DNA of 64,000 nt from Flavobacterium terrigena (lineage in GTDB: Bacteria; Bacteroidota; Bacteroidia; Flavobacteriales; Flavobacteriaceae). Below the pieces are notes generated by a model. The model was not told where the DNA came from. It searched no databases and saw only the letters and a program-made list of their open reading frames with translations. Below are positions 58,917 through 64,000 of the stretch, piece by piece. The DNA lies in contig NZ_FNYA01000004.1 in the NCBI RefSeq assembly GCF_900108955.1, forward strand, positions 211,560 through 275,559. Direction: 5' to 3'. The position numbers and the translations under genes were made by a program. Numbering within the stretch: the first letter of the stretch is position 1; each line of letters opens with the position of its first letter.

Positions 58917-59831
58917 CTAAAACTGCCAGCAAATAATTTGTGTCGTTTTGTTTCCGTTTGTCAAATGAAGTGTCGTACTGTTTTTAACTTCTACTTTCTT
59001 CATTTGTTTGTATAACGGCTTTAGGTTTGTTTTCTTAGAAACAATAGCGCTAAACCATTTACATTGACTTTTAAAGTGCACACTTTCGTAAATCATGTTA
59101 GTTAAGAAACCTAATTCGCCGCCTTCACACCATAATTCGTTATTTTGACCGCTAAAGTTTAAAACTGGTTTGTCGGCAACTTTCTGACCTAAATTTTTAC
59201 TTTTTCGTAAAGAACCTTTTGCAGCTTCTTCTGCAGAAGAATGAAAAGGAGGATTGCAAATGACAAAATCAAAAACTTCTTCCGATTCTAACATGTATTT
59301 CAAAGCATGACGTTTGTTATCGTTAAAACGAACCGTCACGTTTTCTTTTAATTTTGGGTTTTTACTTAAAATGGTTTCCACAGACAATAAAGATTGTTTG
59401 TCGACTTCCGTTCCTACGAACGTCCAACCGTATTCATGATTTCCGATAATTGGATAAATGCAATTCGCACCGACACCAATATCTAAAATTCTCACTGCGT
59501 TTCCAGTTGGAACAACTCCGCCATTTGAAGCGGCTAATAAATCGGCAATATGATGAATATATTCGGCTCTTCCTGGAATAGGAGGGCATAAGTTGCTTTT
59601 TGGAATGTTCCAATATTCTAAATTGTAAAAGTGCATTAATAACGCTTTATTTAAGGCTTTTACGGCAATTGGATTTGAAAAATCGATTGACTTTTCTCCA
59701 GCTTTATTTAAGAATAAATGTAAGTTTAAATCGGGATGCGTTTTAATCAATTGTGCGAAATCATATCTTCCGATATGTTTGTTTCTTGTGTGTAAACCTT
59801 CAAAAGAAAGGTTTGTTTCATTGTTTTCCAT
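58917..59831 (-). CDS. rlmF: 23S rRNA (adenine(1618)-N6)-methyltransferase
   Basis: A 304-residue SAM-dependent methyltransferase that modifies A1618 of 23S rRNA. The N-terminus contains GLHTRNKHIGRYDFAQL and NPIAVKALNKALL. The SAM-binding motif is ILDIGVGANCIYPIIG (about residues 113-128), and the catalytic motif CNPPFHSS lies near 188. Length is typical. It is monocistronic, with a promoter box upstream and a shared terminator downstream. Confidence 0.93.
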   Translation of the reverse strand: MENNETNLSFEGLHTRNKHIGRYDFAQLIKTHPDLNLHLFLNKAGEKSIDFSNPIAVKALNKALLMHFYNLEYWNIPKSNLCPPIPGRAEYIHHIADLLAASNGGVVPTGNAVRILDIGVGANCIYPIIGNHEYGWTFVGTEVDKQSLLSVETILSKNPKLKENVTVRFNDNKRHALKYMLESEEVFDFVICNPPFHSSAEEAAKGSLRKSKNLGQKVADKPVLNFSGQNNELWCEGGELGFLTNMIYESVHFKSQCKWFSAIVSKKTNLKPLYKQMKKVEVKNSTTLHLTNGNKTTQIICWQF

Positions 59832-59847
59832 ATACTATTGTAAGTTG

Positions 59848-59855
59848 CAAATTTA
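59848..59855 (-). promoter_or_regulatory. -7 promoter box of rlmF
   Basis: CAAATTTA on the plus strand reads TAAATTTG on the minus strand and lies 16 bases upstream of the rlmF start. Confidence 0.55.
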
Positions 59856-59890
59856 CGATTAATAAAATAGGTTCGGTTATTTTTATACAC

Positions 59891-59921
59891 AAAAAAATCC
59901 CAACCTTTCAGTTGGGATTTT
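59891..59921 (-). terminator. Terminator of the thrS-infC-rpmI-rplT operon
   Basis: AAAATCCCAAC and GTTGGGATTTT pair over eleven positions around a six-base loop. The A run on its left becomes the U tail on the minus strand. Confidence 0.92.
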
Positions 59922-59954
59922 GTATAAGTAAGAATAAATATGATTAAACGTTGA

Positions 59955-60299
59955 TTATTTCACTTTATTTACGATAGCTGCAAATGCCTCTGAGTGGTTC
60001 ATAGCTAAATCTGCAAGAACTTTACGGTTCAATTCGATGTTGTTAGCTTTAACTTTACCCATAAACTGAGAATAGCTCATTCCGTATTGTCTTGCACCAG
60101 CGTTGATACGCATGATCCATAATGCACGGAAGTTTCTTTTCTTTTGCTTTCTATCACGGTATGCATAGCACATTGCTTTTTCTACCGCATTTTTAGCTAC
60201 TGTCCAAACGTTTTTACGTCTTCCGAAGAATCCTTTTGCTTGTTTTAATACTCTTTTTCTTTTAGCTCTTGTAGCTACTGAATTTACTGCTCTTGGCAT
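59955..60299 (-). CDS. rplT: 50S ribosomal protein L20
   Basis: A 114-residue basic ribosomal protein required early in 50S assembly. It begins [30 protein letters not shown] and contains [21 protein letters not shown], both diagnostic. It is the last gene of the thrS-infC-rpmI-rplT operon. A palindromic interspersed repeat separates it from rpmI. Confidence 0.97.
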   Translation of the reverse strand: MPRAVNSVATRAKRKRVLKQAKGFFGRRKNVWTVAKNAVEKAMCYAYRDRKQKKRNFRALWIMRINAGARQYGMSYSQFMGKVKANNIELNRKVLADLAMNHSEAFAAIVNKVK

Positions 60300-60345
60300 A
60301 ATTTTAAATGTTTTTTTGTAGTAAGGCGACTTTATTAGTACTTTC

Positions 60346-60378
60346 GACTTCTGTTGTCAAGCTGAGCTTGTCGAAGTC
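60346..60378. repeat. Palindromic interspersed repeat between rpmI and rplT
   Basis: GACTTC and GAAGTC form an outer stem around the palindrome CAAGCTGAGCTTG. A related 17-base word (TTGTCAAACTGAGCTTG, one mismatch) lies at 2750-2766. Sequences of this type are recalled as common dispersed repeats in Bacteroidota. Confidence 0.7.
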
Positions 60379-60422
60379 TGCCCACTCCAGGGTTATTAAT
60401 TTGTTTTAACCAAACAAACGAA

Positions 60423-60620
60423 TTAAATAATATTTAATTGTTGTTTAATGCTTCTCTCATCTGTTTTATGAACTAAACCAGAGTGAGTTAAAGCTAATTT
60501 ACGTTTTTTAGATTTTTTTGTCAAAATGTGACTCTTAAAAGCGTGTTTTCTTTTGATCTTTCCAGAACCAGTAACTTTAAATCGTTTCTTAGCACTAGAT
60601 TTTGTTTTCATTTTAGGCAT
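60423..60620 (-). CDS. rpmI: 50S ribosomal protein L35
   Basis: A 65-residue basic protein beginning [20 protein letters not shown], the L35 signature, with [18 protein letters not shown] following. It lies between infC and rplT in the conserved order infC-rpmI-rplT. Confidence 0.96.
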   Translation of the reverse strand: MPKMKTKSSAKKRFKVTGSGKIKRKHAFKSHILTKKSKKRKLALTHSGLVHKTDERSIKQQLNII

Positions 60621-60701
60621 TTTTTCCTAGGTATTTAATTTATTCTTACTTACTATTTTGATAGCTCTAGGCTTTATGCACATAGCATATTGCTTATCGC
60701 A

Positions 60702-61265
60702 TTACTTTACTTTCTTTTTAGAAGCAATGTATATGATCATACGTTTTCCTTCTAAAACTGGCATACTTTCTACCTTACCGTATTCTTCTAAATCTTGAGC
60801 CAAACGTAATAATAAAATTTGTCCTTGCTCTTTATAGATAATAGAACGTCCTTTAAAGAATACAAATGCTTTTAATTTAGAACCTTCTTGTAAGAACTTT
60901 AAAGCATTCTTTTTCTTAAATTCATAATCATGTTCATCTGTTTGAGGTCCGAAACGAATTTCCTTAATTACAACCTGACTAGATTTAGCTTTTAATTCTT
61001 TTTCCCTTTTCTTTTGTTGGTATAAGAATTTACCATAATCCATCAATTTACAAACAGGTGGTTCTGCGTTCGGTGAAATTTCCACTAAGTCTACTTCTTG
61101 TTCCTCTGCAAATCGTAATGCATCGGCCATTTTGTAAACTCCAGGTTCAATATTTTCACCTACTAATCGTACTTCAGCTACACCTCTAATTAAATTATTA
61201 ATACGGTGTGCTGCTGTTTTTTCTACTCTAGGAGTGTAACTCCCTCTTCCTCTTCTAATTGCTAT
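60702..61265 (-). CDS. infC: Translation initiation factor IF-3 with non-canonical start codon
   Basis: IF-3 of about 187 residues, which prevents premature 70S assembly and checks start codons. The first ATG (61130) lies inside the protein at [19 protein letters not shown]. Translating upstream gives the true N-terminal domain ([21 protein letters not shown], then [13 protein letters not shown]), open back to a TAA at 61278-61280. No ATG, GTG or TTG occurs in this stretch. The likely start is ATA at 61265-61263 (giving MAIRRGRG) or ATT at 61259-61257. E. coli infC uses AUU and represses itself through it; the same logic may apply here. The gene begins 23 bases after thrS. Confidence 0.88.
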   Translation of the reverse strand: MAIRRGRGSYTPRVEKTAAHRINNLIRGVAEVRLVGENIEPGVYKMADALRFAEEQEVDLVEISPNAEPPVCKLMDYGKFLYQQKKREKELKAKSSQVVIKEIRFGPQTDEHDYEFKKKNALKFLQEGSKLKAFVFFKGRSIIYKEQGQILLLRLAQDLEEYGKVESMPVLEGKRMIIYIASKKKVK

Positions 61266-61288
61266 GACTCTGTAATTTTAGTTAAACT

Positions 61289-63229
61289 TTAAAATTGTTT
61301 CAATGTTTTGCTTATTTCTTCATTTACAATTTTCGCAAATTCTTCAATTGTAACTGTAATATTTCCTTTTCCTTCTTGTCCATTACGACGTACAGAAATG
61401 GTACCATTTTTCTCTTCTTCTTCACCAACTATCAGCATAAACGGCATTTTCTGCATTTCTGCTTCTCTAATTTTCTTCCCGATTGTTTCATTTCGGTTGT
61501 CAATTAGGGCGCGAATTTCGTGAATTTCCAGCAAATCTAAAACTTTTTTTGCATATTTTTCATATTTCTCACTTAAACTTAATATAATAGCCTGTTCTGG
61601 CATTAACCAAAGTGGGAAATTTCCTGCAGTATGTTCTAGTAAAATCGCAATAAATCTTTCCATCGAACCAAATGGCGCTCTGTGAATCATTACTGGTCTG
61701 TGTAATTTATCGTCTGAACCTTTATATGTCAATTCAAAACGCTCTGGTAAGTTGTAATCTACTTGGATAGTTCCTAATTGCCAACTTCTTCCTAAAGCAT
61801 CTTTCACCATAAAGTCTAACTTCGGACCGTAAAACGCAGCTTCACCAGCTTCAATAACGTAGTTTAAACCTTTGTCTTTCGCCGCACTAATAATAGCACT
61901 TTCCGCTTTTTCCCAGTTTTCAACGCTACCAATATATTTATCAGGATTATTTAAATCTCTCACAGAAACCTGCGCTGTAAAGTTTTCAAATCCTAATGAA
62001 CCAAATACATATAATACTAAATCAATTACATTTTTAAATTCCTCATCCAATTGATCTGGCATACAGAAAATATGTGCATCATCCTGAGTAAATCCTCTAA
62101 CACGAGTTAAACCGTGTAATTCACCAGATTGCTCATATCTATAAACTGTACCAAATTCAGCATAACGCTTTGGTAAATCTTTGTAAGACCAAGGTCTAGA
62201 ATTATAAATTTCACAGTGATGTGGACAGTTCATTGGTTTCAATAAAAACTCTTCACCTTCAGCTGGAGTAGTTATTGGTTGGAAACTATCTGCGCCATAT
62301 TTTGCATAGTGTCCAGAAGTAACATATAATTCTTTCTGACCAATATGTGGTGTAACTACTTGTTCGTAACCCGCTTTCTTTTGCGCTTTCTTTAAAAATT
62401 GCTCTAATCTATCGCGTAAAGCAGCACCTTTTGGTAACCATAATGGTAAACCTTGTCCAACACGTTGTGAAAAATGGAATAAATCTAATTCTTTTCCTAA
62501 TTTTCTATGATCACGTCTTTTGGCTTCTTCTAAAAGTTCTAAATAGTCCGTTAAATCTTTCTGTTTTGGGAAAGAAGTTCCGTAAACACGAGTCAACTGT
62601 TTGTTTTTCTCATCACCACGCCAATAAGCACCAGCAATACTCATAATTTTCACGGCTTTGATAATTCCAGTATTTGGAATATGTCCACCACGACATAAGT
62701 CAAAGAAGTTAGCATGATCACAAAAAGTAATCGTACCATCTTCTAAATTAGAAATCAATTCTGTTTTGTACTCGTTATTTTTATAAATTTCTAACGCTTC
62801 CGCTTTAGTAACGGCACGCATTTTAAATTCGTGTTTCTCTCTTGAGATTTCTAAAACTCTATCTTCAATCTTTTTGAAATCTGCATCCGTAATTTTATTA
62901 TCTCCAAAATCAACATCATAATAAAACCCATTGTCAATCGCTGGACCAAGTGTTAACTTAATTCCAGAATACATTTCTTCTAGCGCTTGCGCCATTACGT
63001 GTGAAGTCGAATGCCAAAAAGCTTTTTTACCTTCTTTGTCATTCCATGTATATAAGGTAAGATTACCATCGGTAGTTAACGGGGTAGATGTTTCAATCGT
63101 TGTATCATTATAATTAGCCGAAATAACATTTCTAGCAAATCCTTCGCTAATGTTCTTAGCAACATCCATAGGAGTCACGCCTTGCGCAAACTCTCTCACC
63201 GAACCATCGGGTAAAGTAACTTTAATCAT
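61289..63229 (-). CDS. thrS: Threonyl-tRNA synthetase
   Basis: A 646-residue class II aminoacyl-tRNA synthetase. The N-terminal TGS domain ([20 protein letters not shown]) is followed by the editing domain with HxxxH-type ligands ([17 protein letters not shown]) and the SAD segment ([16 protein letters not shown]). The catalytic core has the zinc-binding [12 protein letters not shown] near residue 331 and motif 3 ([18 protein letters not shown]). The C-terminal anticodon-binding domain is complete. It heads the thrS-infC-rpmI-rplT operon, with a promoter at 63251-63281. Confidence 0.97.
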   Translation of the reverse strand: MIKVTLPDGSVREFAQGVTPMDVAKNISEGFARNVISANYNDTTIETSTPLTTDGNLTLYTWNDKEGKKAFWHSTSHVMAQALEEMYSGIKLTLGPAIDNGFYYDVDFGDNKITDADFKKIEDRVLEISREKHEFKMRAVTKAEALEIYKNNEYKTELISNLEDGTITFCDHANFFDLCRGGHIPNTGIIKAVKIMSIAGAYWRGDEKNKQLTRVYGTSFPKQKDLTDYLELLEEAKRRDHRKLGKELDLFHFSQRVGQGLPLWLPKGAALRDRLEQFLKKAQKKAGYEQVVTPHIGQKELYVTSGHYAKYGADSFQPITTPAEGEEFLLKPMNCPHHCEIYNSRPWSYKDLPKRYAEFGTVYRYEQSGELHGLTRVRGFTQDDAHIFCMPDQLDEEFKNVIDLVLYVFGSLGFENFTAQVSVRDLNNPDKYIGSVENWEKAESAIISAAKDKGLNYVIEAGEAAFYGPKLDFMVKDALGRSWQLGTIQVDYNLPERFELTYKGSDDKLHRPVMIHRAPFGSMERFIAILLEHTAGNFPLWLMPEQAIILSLSEKYEKYAKKVLDLLEIHEIRALIDNRNETIGKKIREAEMQKMPFMLIVGEEEEKNGTISVRRNGQEGKGNITVTIEEFAKIVNEEISKTLKQF

Positions 63230-63250
63230 TGTTTAATTTTTATTGAAGTG

Positions 63251-63281
63251 CAAATATAGTATAAACCAATATTTCCTACAA
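63251..63281 (-). promoter_or_regulatory. Promoter of thrS
   Basis: On the minus strand TATATTTG (63258 to 63251) and TTG (63281 to 63279) are separated by 20 bases, a good TTG / TAnnTTTG match, 22 bases before the thrS ATG. The TTG falls in the first unit of the repeat at 63272. Confidence 0.75.
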
Positions 63282-63345
63282 TATATATAGGTATAGTTTT
63301 CTACAATATAATAGGTGCAGTTTTTTACTATATATATAGGTATGA
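63272..63345. repeat. Three 24-25 bp tandem repeats upstream of thrS
   Basis: Three consecutive units of the form TTTTCTACAATATATATAGG plus about five bases start at 63272, 63297 and 63321. The first overlaps the thrS -33 box. Confidence 0.7.
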
Positions 63346-63354
63346 TTTTTTAGA

Positions 63355-63433
63355 AGCTATTTCCTGCTATCCGCTATATCTTTTATTTAATTTTTGAAGA
63401 ATTAAATAAAAGGATGCCGCTACTATCAGGGCT
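63355..63433 (-). ncRNA. Candidate structured RNA, copy 2
   Basis: Read on the minus strand, the element starts AGCCCTGATAG and ends GGATAGCAGG then AAATA and GCT. CCTG pairs with CAGG and AGC with GCT across a five-base bulge. The central hairpin has a perfect 13-pair stem (arms CTTTTATTTAATT and AATTAAATAAAAG, seven-base loop), closed by ATC / GAT with one bulged C. Compared with copy 1 at 56896, several pairs differ by compensatory changes. It lies upstream of thrS on the same strand. Confidence 0.62.
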
Positions 63434-63724
63434 AGAAATCCGTTTTCAGAAGAAATACTCGCGAAACATTCCTCTTTTGTTGGTTTCTGAAGCTTTGATT
63501 TTAGAAAAACACATCCAAAAATAGGCTGTTTTACAAAAAAAATCAATTTTTCATAACCGATTAAGAAGTTGGGGTAGTATTGCAAGTCTAGTAAAATCGG
63601 TAAAATCTTACAGTGGAGTTAAATAGTTTAAAAAACTTTCGTTTGTAACTTCCTGTAAAACAAAAGATAACAAAATACTTTAAAAAAAGATTAAGTTTAT
63701 GTTAGGAATTTCGAATTAAAGTGC
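63434..63724. other. Non-coding stretch with no recognised feature
   Basis: Between the structured RNA element and the first tandem promoter I see no credible gene, tRNA or repeat. A 72-codon open frame on the minus strand (63585 to 63367) runs into the RNA element and is not considered real. Confidence 0.6.
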
Positions 63725-63759
63725 TAGTTTTGCACCCGCAATGAGAGAGAAGTTCTTTA
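63725..63759 (+). promoter_or_regulatory. Tandem promoter module 1 (probable rRNA operon)
   Basis: The -7 box TAGTTTTG (63725-63732) is followed by CACCCGCAATGAGAGAG and then GTTCTTTA at 63752-63759, which resembles the boxA antitermination element of rRNA leaders. Confidence 0.7.
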
Positions 63760-63812
63760 TATAATGATAAGCAAATCGGAAAAAATATTTTTGAAAAAAG
63801 ATAAAAAAAGAT

Positions 63813-63870
63813 TTGGAAATTAAAATATAAAGATGTTATCTTTGCACCCCGCAAGAGAGGGAGTTCTTAC
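63813..63870 (+). promoter_or_regulatory. Tandem promoter module 2 (probable rRNA operon)
   Basis: TTG at 63813-63815 and TATCTTTG at 63837-63844 are 21 bases apart, followed by CACCCCGCAAGAGAGG and a boxA-like GTTCTTAC at 63863-63870. Confidence 0.75.
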
Positions 63871-63928
63871 AAATAATGATTGATTAAAACGGGATGAAAA
63901 TTTTCTCAAAAAAAAGTTTCAAAAAGTT

Positions 63929-63985
63929 TTGGTAATTAAAAAAAAGGTTCTACTTTTGCACCCGCTAACACAGAGAGCAACGCTC
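63929..63985 (+). promoter_or_regulatory. Tandem promoter module 3 (probable rRNA operon)
   Basis: TTG at 63929-63931 and TACTTTTG at 63951-63958 are 19 bases apart, followed by CACCCGCTAACACAGAGAG. The transcribed gene lies beyond the right edge of the window. Confidence 0.75.
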
Positions 63986-64000
63986 GAAGTTAAGGCGAAC

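Noticed and set aside
61128..61130. ATG within infC taken as the true start
   Set aside because: Starting here would remove most of the IF-3 N-terminal domain, which is encoded in frame upstream.
63367..63585. 72-codon open frame on the minus strand upstream of thrS
   Set aside because: Its 3' part is the structured RNA element, it has no recognisable domain, and the pairing rather than the codons is conserved with the copy at 56896.
63725..64000. tRNA or the beginning of 16S rRNA at the right edge
   Set aside because: No cloverleaf and no 16S 5' sequence can be seen; only promoter and leader modules are present.

Overview
The window is chromosomal DNA of a low-GC member of the Bacteroidota, almost certainly the family Flavobacteriaceae and probably Flavobacterium or a close relative. 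The evidence is consistent. Promoters carry the TAnnTTTG -7 box of this phylum, and genes lack obvious Shine-Dalgarno sequences. Four giant secreted proteins end in type IX secretion (T9SS) sorting domains. Lineage-typical genes such as porD, fabV and a SusC/RagA-style TonB receptor are present, and housekeeping genes dominate. No phage, IS element, integron or CRISPR array was found.

Layout. Positions 1-5 kb hold a YciI-like protein, a TonB-dependent receptor, thioredoxin reductase, a lipoprotein and a DinB-like protein. Positions 5-17 kb hold an ArsC-like/EamA pair, YicC, gmk, nadD, two small membrane proteins, an iron alcohol dehydrogenase, a lipoprotein, gpsA, a DUF6624-like protein, priA and a convergent LytTR response regulator. 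Positions 17-24 kb hold the rpsF-rpsR-rplI operon, ligA, two YhhN-like membrane proteins and a 5'-nucleotidase whose two domains are separate genes. Positions 24-32 kb hold dapA, then a tight bamD-rpoZ-coaBC-porD-recN run, then fabV.

Positions 32.2-49.1 kb hold four consecutive T9SS-exported adhesin-like giants of 1268-1605 residues. They are built from choice-of-anchor J (cleaved-adhesin-like), fibronectin type III-like and GEVED-like modules. Two N-terminal types alternate A-B-A-B, the leaders pair the same way, the sorting domains are near-identical, and each gene has a similar terminator. Three genes contain in-frame tandem duplications with periods of 816, 747 and 741 bp.

Positions 49-54 kb hold a glycosyltransferase, coaE, an RprX/RprY-like two-component pair and glutaminase. 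Positions 54-59 kb form a complete cyanophycin cycle: cphA (synthesis) is divergent from cphB (depolymerisation), followed by an isoaspartyl peptidase (dipeptide cleavage). Positions 59-63 kb hold rlmF and the thrS-infC-rpmI-rplT operon on the minus strand, in which infC has no ATG, GTG or TTG start. The right edge carries three tandem ~113-bp promoter/leader modules that probably drive an rRNA operon beyond the window.

The most interesting non-coding signal is a pair of short elements, at 56896-56961 (+) and 63355-63433 (-). They fold into the same branched hairpin with compensatory base changes and a shared bulged C, which indicates a structured RNA family. Heptanucleotide tandem arrays that start at stop codons, and palindromic interspersed repeats, are also present.
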